A DNA stretch of 8,125 nucleotides, taken from positions 1 to 8,125 of the forward strand of contig DGEC01000109.1 of assembly GCA_002385745.1 (NCBI GenBank), written 5' to 3'. Positions 1 through 5,031 of this stretch are shown in pieces (position 1 is the stretch's first letter; each line of letters starts with the position of its first letter). Both the position numbers and the translations under genes were made by a program. The notes under the pieces are model-generated. The model had not been told where the DNA came from and searched no databases. It saw only the letters and a program-made list of their open reading frames with translations. The stretch comes from Firmicutes bacterium UBA3936. GTDB taxonomy: Bacteria > Bacillota > Dethiobacteria > Dethiobacterales > Dethiobacteraceae.

Positions 1-1
1 C

Positions 2-409
2 TGGAAAAGCCCCTCCAGTCCTTATCTAAAATATACCTGGGAGTTTATTGAGCTTTTTTGCAAAGGAAGCCTGAAAAAAGAAGGAGACAAAGAAAATGCC
101 GATATCACTGCCGAAGAGTTTAAAAACTGGGTAACGGTTAAATGGGCCATTGCTCCCGAGCACAGGATGAAGGAATATGATCATCCGGCCATGTTCCCGG
201 AAGAACTGGCACGCAGGGTGGTTAAACTCTTCAGCTTTAAGGGCGATTTTGTTCTTGACCCCTTTAACGGAGCGGGTACAACAACTGCAGTGGCGGCGCA
301 ACTGGGCCGCAAATACCTGGGGATTGATATTGCGGAAAAGTATTGTCAAGCGGCTCAAAAGAGGCTGCAAGAAGCACTTGCAAGGGAGACAGCCGTTAAT
401 ATAGAATAA
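2..409 (+). CDS. DNA methyltransferase, C-terminal part (beta-type, N6-adenine or N4-cytosine)
   Basis: The frame is open from the left edge to a TAA, giving about 135 codons; the start lies outside the window. The protein would transfer a methyl group from SAM to adenine N6 or cytosine N4 in duplex DNA. The fragment carries motif I, LDPFNGAGTTTA, near its residue 85, followed by GRKYLGIDI, which matches the cofactor pocket of the D12/N4-N6 family. Upstream it has WEFIELFCKG and EYDHPAMFPEELA, typical of the segment before motif I in this family. With motif I near the C-terminus, the catalytic (D/S)PPY motif must lie earlier, beyond the window edge, as in beta-class enzymes. No restriction endonuclease follows; purC begins 31 bases downstream. 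Whether this is a solitary enzyme or part of a restriction-modification pair cannot be decided here. The family is secure, the target base is not. Confidence 0.85.
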   Translation, partial: WKSPSSPYLKYTWEFIELFCKGSLKKEGDKENADITAEEFKNWVTVKWAIAPEHRMKEYDHPAMFPEELARRVVKLFSFKGDFVLDPFNGAGTTTAVAAQLGRKYLGIDIAEKYCQAAQKRLQEALARETAVNIE

Positions 410-440
410 AGTGTAAATCATAAGGTCGGGGGAAAACGGA

Positions 441-1124
441 ATGAAGCTTGTTTACAAAGGTAAAACAAAGGATGTTTATGCTCTGGAGGACGGCAGCTAC
501 TTGCTGCAGTTTAAAGATGACTGCACCGGTGAGGACGGTGTTTTTGATCCGGGCGCCAATACGGTCGGCCTGTCTATAGAAGGCGCCGGGCGGGCAGGGC
601 TGAATTTAAGCAGGTATTTCTTTGAAATATTAAAGGGAAAAGGCATACCCACCCATTATATAGAGGCAAATGTCTCCCAAGCAACCATGAAGGTTAAACC
701 GGCCGAACCTTTTGGGGAAGGCCTGGAAGTGATCTGCCGCTACCGGGCTTGCGGCAGTTTTTTGCGCCGCTACGGCAAATATGTAAAGGAAGGCCAAGCC
801 CTGGATGCCTTTGTTGAAGTCACTCTTAAAGATGACGAAAGAGGCGATCCTCCCATAAGTGAAGATGCCCTGGCGATGCTTGGGATTTTAACAGCCGGTG
901 AATACAGGGAATTAAAAAAGCTGACCCAGGCAATTGCCGGCATTATTAAAGACGAACTGGCAAAAAAAGATATCGAACTGTATGATATTAAACTGGAGTT
1001 TGGCAAAATAGACGGGCAAATAGCGCTCATTGATGAAATTTCCGGGGGGAATATGCGCGCTTACAAAGACGGCCGCCATCTCCACCCCTTGGAACTGGAA
1101 AAGCTTGTGCTGCAGCACAAGTAG
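441..1124 (+). CDS. purC: phosphoribosylaminoimidazole-succinocarboxamide synthase (SAICAR synthetase), variant form
   Basis: The family joins aspartate to CAIR with ATP to give SAICAR in cytosolic de novo purine synthesis (EC 6.3.2.6). The protein has 227 residues, close to the usual 235-240. Family landmarks are visible: YKGKTKDVY at 5-13 (nucleotide-binding start), FKDD at 24-27, GSFLRRYG at 105-112, VEVTLKDDERGDPPI at 125-139, DIKLEFG at 182-188 and the closing IDEISGGNMR at 197-206. Two motifs differ from textbook PurC: DDCTGEDG stands where DDATAFNG is common, and DEISGGNMR where DEI.PDxxR is common. I recall this variant as widespread in Clostridia under the same name, so the call stands, but activity is inferred. 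The ATG follows GGGGGAAAACGGA, a usable ribosome binding site. No other pur gene adjoins it; it probably shares a transcript with the DNA methyltransferase upstream. Confidence 0.88.
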   Translation: MKLVYKGKTKDVYALEDGSYLLQFKDDCTGEDGVFDPGANTVGLSIEGAGRAGLNLSRYFFEILKGKGIPTHYIEANVSQATMKVKPAEPFGEGLEVICRYRACGSFLRRYGKYVKEGQALDAFVEVTLKDDERGDPPISEDALAMLGILTAGEYRELKKLTQAIAGIIKDELAKKDIELYDIKLEFGKIDGQIALIDEISGGNMRAYKDGRHLHPLELEKLVLQHK

Positions 1125-1185
1125 GCGGCGCAAAACGCCCGCACCAAGCATGCCGCCGCCACCGGCAATCGTTTGCATTTGCCGG
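1124..1185. repeat. two further inverted repeats between purC and its terminator
   Basis: Directly after the purC stop, GGCGGC (1124-1129) can pair with GCCGCC (1152-1157 or 1155-1160). Then CCGGCAA (1162-1168) pairs perfectly with TTGCCGG (1179-1185) around a 10-base loop. With the terminator these make three consecutive hairpins in about 100 bases. None of the first two is followed by a T-run. They may stabilise the 3' end of the purC message, or be chance in a GC-rich stretch. Confidence 0.45.
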
Positions 1186-1190
1186 ATAAG

Positions 1191-1230
1191 GGCAATGCCC
1201 ACCGGATAATCAGTGGGCATTGCCGTTTTT
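1191..1230 (+). terminator. intrinsic terminator of purC
   Basis: A perfect 12-base inverted repeat, GGCAATGCCCAC (1191-1202) and GTGGGCATTGCC (1213-1224), encloses a 10-base loop. It is followed by G and five T residues (1226-1230). This is a standard Rho-independent terminator for the + strand, 67 bases after the purC stop. There is no T-run on the other side, so it does not look bidirectional. The stop codon of the convergent small gene (1210-1212) lies in its loop. Confidence 0.9.
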
Positions 1231-1437
1231 ACTTCTTTTCAACCAGTTTTTTATGTTGCCCAGTTCTTTGTAAGCACCGGACAATTCACGGACAACTTCC
1301 GGTTCAATGTCCATCTGCTGCAGGGCTTTTGCAAAGGCTTGAACACCGCTTTCCCGGAGAATAAAGGCTTTGGGGAACAAGATTGCTGCCCCCCCAAGCA
1401 GGCGCAAAACGGCGGGCACAAAGCGAACAAACCTCAT
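1210..1437 (-). CDS. small protein of unknown function, last gene of the ECF sigma operon
   Basis: A 75-residue protein I do not recognise. Its start overlaps the stop of the upstream 94-residue gene in an ATGA arrangement (1434-1437). No Shine-Dalgarno sequence precedes this ATG, so translation probably depends on reinitiation after the upstream gene. The N-terminal third is basic and hydrophobic (RFVRFVPAVLRLLGGAAILF, residues 2-21), which could be a short membrane-associated helix. The C-terminal half (about 42-70) is charged and helix-like, with a basic end. The last codons and the TGA lie inside the purC terminator hairpin. That the gene is real rests mainly on coupling and on the operon context; homologues would be needed to confirm it. 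Confidence 0.6.
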   Translation of the reverse strand: MRFVRFVPAVLRLLGGAAILFPKAFILRESGVQAFAKALQQMDIEPEVVRELSGAYKELGNIKNWLKRSKNGNAH

Positions 1438-1718
1438 TTGTTGCTAAATTCTTGTTTTGTGCCGGCCGGTGAAATGCTGTTTGCTACGTTTTTCAGGGTA
1501 TTCAGATAATCTTTGGTCATCTGGAGCGCTTCTTCCTTTGGTATGCCGGCCGCTAACAATTCTTTGTAAAAAGCACCCGTTGCCTGCCCCATATTTTCGC
1601 CCGCTTCTCTTGAGTAAAGCGTCGTCAGCATTTTACTGATCATTGCGGGTACTTTCTCCGATACCGTATCAAGCAATTCTCCTATTTCCTTGACGGGAAC
1701 GTGTTCATCATGTTTCAC
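1434..1718 (-). CDS. small helical protein of unknown function in the ECF sigma operon
   Basis: A 94-residue protein starting at GTG immediately after the TAG of the 113-residue gene (TAG at 1719-1721). The ribosome binding site AAAGGAG lies in the end of that gene. The sequence is rich in residues that favour helices, with no membrane segment, signal peptide or cysteine. Its centre, FYKELLAAGIPKEEALQMTK (about 50-69), reads as a helix-turn-helix-like hairpin of small amphipathic helices. I have the impression of having seen similar segments in uncharacterised Firmicute proteins but cannot name a family. It sits third in a four-gene operon headed by an ECF sigma factor. A role in the response that sigma factor controls is therefore likely, but it is inferred from position alone. 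Confidence 0.72.
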   Translation of the reverse strand: MKHDEHVPVKEIGELLDTVSEKVPAMISKMLTTLYSREAGENMGQATGAFYKELLAAGIPKEEALQMTKDYLNTLKNVANSISPAGTKQEFSNK

Positions 1719-2060
1719 CTAAACCAATCTCCTTTCAAGTTTTTTAAAATACGGCACTGCCAGATCCGGCAATATCATTTCAAACAAGCGGAAAATAAAC
1801 GCATTAATTGCCTGCTCGCGGCAAAACCGGGAGCCGGTAATCTCTCTTTGTATGTCATTTAAGACTTGCTTTTTCCTTTTTTCCTGCATAGCCGCCTTAA
1901 AATGCTGCATGCCTCTGTACAGCTTCCACTCCCCGGCAAACAGCATTCTGAAATCCTCATCGGCTCTGAGTAGCTGAAAGAACTCCGGCTTTTTCCTGTC
2001 GTCCAACCGGTTATTTAGGTATTGGAGAATCAAATCCAGCCTTTCTTCATTACGCGTCAT
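1719..2060 (-). CDS. putative anti-sigma-like protein partner of the ECF sigma factor
   Basis: A 113-residue protein whose ATG overlaps the end of the sigma gene by 11 bases. Its ribosome binding site GGAGG lies inside that gene, about 9 bases before the ATG. Position and overlap are those of an anti-sigma factor, which would bind and silence the sigma factor. The N-terminal segment (about 6-45, with LILQYLNNRLDD and RADEDFRMLF) resembles the short helical region seen at the start of many anti-sigma domains. It lacks the HxxxCxxC zinc motif of the ZAS family; the only cysteine is near residue 80. It also lacks a clear membrane helix: the C-terminal stretch FIFRLFEMILPDLAVPYF is amphipathic and interrupted by charges. 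It could instead be a soluble co-regulator. Function is inferred from context. Confidence 0.65.
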   Translation of the reverse strand: MTRNEERLDLILQYLNNRLDDRKKPEFFQLLRADEDFRMLFAGEWKLYRGMQHFKAAMQEKRKKQVLNDIQREITGSRFCREQAINAFIFRLFEMILPDLAVPYFKKLERRLV

Positions 2061-2529
2061 TTTTATCAGCCTCCAGCCAGCGCCTTAATTTTGCCCTCGC
2101 ATAATAGGATTTGCTTTTCACCGTGCCTTCAGGTATGCCTAAGATTTCAGACAGATCTTTGTAGGAAAGTTGTTCCACATATATTCCGTAAATGATTTGC
2201 CGGGACATTTCATCCAAACGGCCGAGAAGCTCGTGCAGGAAAAGTTTTTCTCCAATCCCGTCAGTTTCCGCAGGCGCCTCACTTTCCACTGTGCTTACCG
2301 GGTAGGGTTGATTTTTCAGTGCGCGTACTCTGTCCGCCATGCGGCGGTGGGCTATGGACAAAACCCAGGCCTTGGGAGAACGAACATCAGGCAGCTTGGC
2401 GAAATTTTGGTATACGGAAAGAAAAGTTTCCTGCAGGATATCTTCCGTCAGATACGCATCCCTGATTCTAAAACGGATGTAAGAATAGACGGTATCTGCG
2501 AAAAGGTTATAAAACTTAGCGAAGTCCAT
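2050..2529 (-). CDS. ECF-type RNA polymerase sigma factor (sigma-70 family)
   Basis: A 159-residue protein, the usual size for an extracytoplasmic-function sigma factor, which directs core RNA polymerase to a small regulon. Region 2 spans about 5-72: FYNLFADTVYSYIRFRIRD, then EDILQETFLSVY (core binding) and PKAWVLSIAHRRMADRVR (the -10 recognition helix). A linker with SEAPAETD follows. Region 4 spans about 98-153, with the helix-turn-helix LSYKDLSEILGIPEGTVKSK at 121-140. Regions 1 and 3 are absent, as expected for ECF members. The ATG follows AAAGGG at 8 bases. It heads an operon with an anti-sigma-like gene overlapping by 11 bases and two small genes. An ECF-type promoter lies directly upstream, consistent with autoregulation. 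The ECF subgroup cannot be assigned by eye. Confidence 0.93.
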   Translation of the reverse strand: MDFAKFYNLFADTVYSYIRFRIRDAYLTEDILQETFLSVYQNFAKLPDVRSPKAWVLSIAHRRMADRVRALKNQPYPVSTVESEAPAETDGIGEKLFLHELLGRLDEMSRQIIYGIYVEQLSYKDLSEILGIPEGTVKSKSYYARAKLRRWLEADKNDA

Positions 2530-2549
2530 ATCATCAACCCTTTCGCCTA

Positions 2550-2579
2550 TTTAGTCGCACCAAACGGCTTCTTGGTTCA
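2550..2579 (-). promoter_or_regulatory. probable ECF-type, self-activated promoter of the sigma operon
   Basis: Reading the - strand, TGAACC (2579-2574) is followed after exactly 16 bases by CGACTAAA (2557-2550). This matches the general ECF pattern, for example TGAAAC-N16-CGT(A/C) of SigW-like factors and the CGAC -10 element of SigX-like factors. A start near 2544 would leave a leader of about 15 bases containing the AAAGGG ribosome binding site. The match is by eye; recognition by the adjacent sigma factor is inferred. Confidence 0.6.
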
Positions 2580-2586
2580 AAAAACT

Positions 2587-2619
2587 AAAAAAATAACCCC
2601 AAATTTTTGCATTGGGGTT
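2587..2619 (-). terminator. intrinsic terminator of the SAM methyltransferase gene
   Basis: On the - strand, AACCCCAA (2619-2612) and TTGGGGTT (2602-2595) form an 8-base perfect stem with a 9-base loop. An A is followed by seven T residues (2593-2587). It lies 15 bases after the stop of the methyltransferase gene. It ends about 8 bases before the -35 element of the sigma operon, so it insulates that promoter from upstream transcription. Confidence 0.88.
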
Positions 2620-2634
2620 TCTGTCAAAGGCAGA

Positions 2635-3414
2635 TTAAAGCTTTTCAGCCAGCAGTTCGAAGCGGTATGTCGTTATAAAATCCTGCCCATAAGGATAAAG
2701 AGCCTTTGCTTTTTCAGACAAACCGGCTAAAATACGAAAGACCTCCTGTCTTGTCTCTTCGTTTACTTCCATTCTGTCAAACCATTCAGGCAGGTTATAT
2801 TGCTGTTTAAGCAAAGCTGCATGCTTCTGCTCAAGCGGCAGCCCGTCCAGCAGCTTTTGCCACTGCCGGGGTGAATAGGAACAGCGGTGGGAATTGTCGC
2901 GGAGATATTCAAGCCGGTTTATTTCCTTCTCCGTTTCTTCTCCGTCATAAACGGAGCAGTCAAGTATATAAAGCAGGCCACCGGGCTTGAGGACTCTGCA
3001 CATCTCCTGCAGGGCTTTTTTGATGTCATAAAAATGGTGGGGAGCAAACCTGGAGACAACAATGTCAAATTCACCGCCAGAAAACGGCAATTCGTGCACA
3101 TCGGCAATTTGAAAGACAATATTTTCCGCGCCGCACTGACCGGCCAGCAGCGACGCTTCTTTTAACATTTCAGGCGTAATATCAACAGCGGTGACTTTCC
3201 GTACATAACGGGAGAGGGCAGCGGCCGTATGCCCGCCGCCCGTTGCCACATCCAGCGCGGCGGCGGCTGGTGCCGGGTTTAACAGGCTTATCATTCTCTC
3301 AAGATCTTCTTTATTGCCGTGTGTCGCGCTTAACCTGTAATTTGCAGCCCTCCGGCCGAAATTTTTTCTCACTTCATTCCGGTTCTCCAAACCTGCACCC
3401 CGTTTCTGCAGCAT
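2635..3414 (-). CDS. class I SAM-dependent methyltransferase (UbiE/YcgJ-like), substrate unknown
   Basis: A 259-residue soluble protein with the Rossmann-type methyltransferase core. Motif I is LDVATGGGH at 54-62 (SAM binding). AVDITPEML at 76-84 places Asp78 at the ribose-binding site, DVHELPF is at 105-111, FDIVVSRFAPHHF at 116-128, and LKPGGLLYILD at 142-152. This is the Methyltransf_11/UbiE pattern, also seen in YcgJ-like small-molecule methyltransferases. The C-terminal third (about 160-259) is a helical cap that would determine the substrate, which cannot be read from sequence. The chosen ATG has only a weak AGG ribosome site about 9 bases upstream. A start at Leu9 (TTG) or Val15 (GTG) is possible and would better fit homologues beginning near ENRNEVRKNFG. 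It has its own promoter and terminator, so it appears to be monocistronic. Confidence 0.88.
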   Translation of the reverse strand: MLQKRGAGLENRNEVRKNFGRRAANYRLSATHGNKEDLERMISLLNPAPAAAALDVATGGGHTAAALSRYVRKVTAVDITPEMLKEASLLAGQCGAENIVFQIADVHELPFSGGEFDIVVSRFAPHHFYDIKKALQEMCRVLKPGGLLYILDCSVYDGEETEKEINRLEYLRDNSHRCSYSPRQWQKLLDGLPLEQKHAALLKQQYNLPEWFDRMEVNEETRQEVFRILAGLSEKAKALYPYGQDFITTYRFELLAEKL

Positions 3415-3465
3415 GCTGCTTAACCTGTCTTTCCGGATTTGCTAATGTTTTGTTAAATTACATTA

Positions 3466-3495
3466 ATTATATAATGATATCCTGCTTAAGTTCAA
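3466..3495 (-). promoter_or_regulatory. housekeeping promoter of the SAM methyltransferase gene
   Basis: On the - strand, TTGAAC (3495-3490) and a perfect TATAAT (3471-3466) are separated by 18 bases. Transcription would begin near 3459 and give a leader of about 45 bases. The -10 lies in a self-complementary AT-rich stretch, so a TATAAT also occurs on the + strand (3470-3475), but no good -35 accompanies it there. Confidence 0.65.
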
Positions 3496-3514
3496 ATGTT
3501 ACTGAATTGCGTAG

Positions 3515-3538
3515 CCGTTTGTTTCGGCAAACAAGCGG
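3515..3538. repeat. 10-base inverted repeat upstream of the methyltransferase promoter
   Basis: CCGTTTGTTT (3515-3524) pairs with AAACAAGCGG (3529-3538) around the 4-base loop CGGC, with one G-T pair. No T-run follows on either strand, so it is not a standard terminator. It lies about 20 bases upstream of the -35 of the methyltransferase promoter, where a regulator could bind, or it may be a remnant hairpin. Confidence 0.4.
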
Positions 3539-3555
3539 TATGATGTATTTGCATT

Positions 3556-3824
3556 AAGAACACCCCCGAGGAAGTTCATGAAATTGTAGATTTAAAAGAT
3601 ACCGGTGCAAAGCCGGTTAAGCATTTTTCCCGGGGAATTCGGAGGACGAATGGCATTTGGTTGTTGAGGAGGAAGGAAAAACACGGAAGCTGATTTTGCC
3701 AAGGGAAGAGGAAAAAACTATTATTGAATTATTGCGTGCCGGGAAGCTGCATTCTCTCAGGCTGGAAGAGGCAACCCTTGAAGATGTTTATCTCAGGCTG
3801 ACGGGAAAGGAGTTGGCTTCTTAA
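3556..3824 (+). pseudogene. decayed ABC transporter ATPase (signature region and C-terminus only)
   Basis: Two out-of-frame pieces of an ABC-2 exporter ATPase remain. The first (about 3556-3651) reads EEVHEIVDLKDTGAKPVK, then HFSRGIRR. This corresponds to the segment before the ABC signature and to a damaged LSGGMxRR, with Arg for the first Gly. The second, in another frame (about 3636-3824), reads WHLVVEEEGKTRKLILP and continues to LEEATLEDVYLRLTGKELAS and a TAA. That is the typical C-terminus of such ATPases. Walker A, the Q-loop, Walker B and the H-loop are all missing. The junction near 3640-3650 is therefore an internal deletion with a frameshift. It cannot encode a working ATPase. The surviving C-terminus is clearly different from that of the intact ATPase at 6169-7101, so it is not a recent copy of it. 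Confidence 0.75.
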
Positions 3825-3870
3825 TGTACCATGCATACAGAATCTTTTTAAAAGACCTGAAAGAACACTA
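3824..3870 (+). pseudogene. N-terminal stub of an ABC-2 permease following the decayed ATPase
   Basis: The TAA of the ATPase relic overlaps an ATG (TAATG, 3822-3826), the usual coupling in such operons. The new frame begins MYHAYRIFLKDLKEHY, which looks like the cytoplasmic start of an ABC-2 permease. It then runs into the 3' end of the convergent exporter operon, after which the frame is only antisense to that gene and soon stops. No membrane helix survives. The change of character falls close to 3866-3870, at the stop codon of the convergent permease. This suggests a deletion or rearrangement endpoint. The fragment is short, so identity is tentative. Confidence 0.5.
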
Positions 3871-5031
3871 CTCCAGCCTGCGCTTTTTGCCAAGAACCAG
3901 CGCTATGGCAATGAAAGCCAGTGCAAACCCCGCTTGAATCAGCATGGCGGAAAAGACAGGCTGCAGGCTTGCATAATTGAAGCTTGCCAATGCGGCTATG
4001 CGGTTGTTGGCTGCAACATACCAGTAAGTCGGGGTAAAAGACGCTACTTTCAGCACGGAGCTGCCCAGCAGTTCGGCAGGAACGAAAACACCGCTGATGA
4101 AAGCAAGCCCCAGGGTTAGCACATTGCACACAGCGGGAATAGAACTTTCGCTTTTGACCATGTTGCCGACCAGGAAACTGATGCCGGCGGCGCAGACGGC
4201 AAAAACAAAGGAATTTGCAACAAAGAAAACAGCGTTGATGTTTACTAAATTTTTGAAGTTGAACAGGAAACAGAAAATTACCATTAGAAACCAGGTTAAT
4301 CCCGTAAAAACCAGAATAGCCAGGAAAAACTGCCTGTTGAAGCTGCCTGGGCTGAGCGGAGAACAGGCATTGCGCCGCTGCAGGTCTTGATCATGATAGA
4401 CGAGCATTAAAGCGCTCGTGCCCAAAATAAGAACTGCAAGCATTGAGTAGGCCAGATAATTAAAATAGTAGTTGGTATAAACATGATCTGCCGCTTTTAC
4501 CCCATTTGTTTTCAACTCAACGGGAGTATCGGCGCTTAAATCGGACTTCAGGTACTGCACAAGGGACTCCTGGGAAAGATCTTCTATTTGCTCTACATAA
4601 AGCCTCGCAGAATTAAGGTATTGGTCAATTTTCAAATCAAGGTAAGCATTGCTGAAAGAATCGGGAACAATTGTTTTTTCAAGCTGAACCTGTTCACCGT
4701 TCATAAATCTTTCGCTGAAGCCTTCCGGTACACGCAGGATATAGGAAACTTCCCGGAAAAAGAGGGCATCCTGCAGGGCCTCCGCATCATCAGGCAGCTC
4801 TACAAAATTGGCGACTTTCCCAAGCTCCTCCTTCAGCCCCCGCACCAGTGGAGTCTCTTCTGCGCTGAGAAAAGCAATATTGCTCTTGCTTGGAGAAAAC
4901 AGTGCATCTTCTTGCTCGTTTGTGTGGGCTAAGGCCATAATCAGGGAAATAGCCAGGAAAATAACAACATATATCAAAAGAGAGGGTATATTTTTTTTCA
5001 GTACCCTCAGGCAGAGTTTAAAGACTTGCAT
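3868..5031 (-). CDS. ABC-2 type exporter permease, second subunit
   Basis: A 387-residue integral membrane protein, the second permease of an ATPase-permease-permease exporter. The layout is that of the ABC2_membrane_3 family. There is one N-terminal membrane helix (about 16-34), a large extracytoplasmic domain (about 35-188), then five helices (about 190-212, 235-258, 267-289, 299-322 and 360-381) and a basic end, GKKRRLE. GVFVPAELLG near 315-323 is the conserved loop region typical of ABC-2 proteins. The start is certain: AAGGAGG lies 7 bases upstream, and the gene overlaps the first permease by 14 bases. It is the last gene of the operon, and I see no intrinsic terminator after it. The likely substrate, an amphipathic drug or peptide, is inferred only from family and context. 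Confidence 0.9.
   Translation of the reverse strand: MQVFKLCLRVLKKNIPSLLIYVVIFLAISLIMALAHTNEQEDALFSPSKSNIAFLSAEETPLVRGLKEELGKVANFVELPDDAEALQDALFFREVSYILRVPEGFSERFMNGEQVQLEKTIVPDSFSNAYLDLKIDQYLNSARLYVEQIEDLSQESLVQYLKSDLSADTPVELKTNGVKAADHVYTNYYFNYLAYSMLAVLILGTSALMLVYHDQDLQRRNACSPLSPGSFNRQFFLAILVFTGLTWFLMVIFCFLFNFKNLVNINAVFFVANSFVFAVCAAGISFLVGNMVKSESSIPAVCNVLTLGLAFISGVFVPAELLGSSVLKVASFTPTYWYVAANNRIAALASFNYASLQPVFSAMLIQAGFALAFIAIALVLGKKRRLE

Noticed and set aside
26..421. 131-codon open frame on the - strand
   Set aside because: It is antisense to a clear DNA methyltransferase and has cysteine-rich low-quality sequence typical of a shadow frame.
912..1220. 102-codon open frame on the - strand over the end of purC
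   Set aside because: It is antisense to purC and its terminator hairpins, and the composition reflects the GC-rich repeats. It could tempt as an extension of the - strand operon, but the 75-residue gene already ends there in another frame.
1191..1230. Bidirectional terminator serving both purC and the - strand operon
   Set aside because: On the - strand the stem is followed by CTTATCCGG rather than a T-run, so only + strand termination is supported.
2170..2730. 186-codon open frame on the + strand
   Set aside because: It lies antisense to the sigma factor, crosses the promoter and terminator, and enters the methyltransferase gene. It has no ribosome binding site and no recognisable motif.
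3243..3557. 104-codon open frame on the + strand leading toward the ABC relic
   Set aside because: Most of it is antisense to the N-terminus of the SAM methyltransferase. It shows no ABC ATPase motif, so it is not the missing front of the relic.
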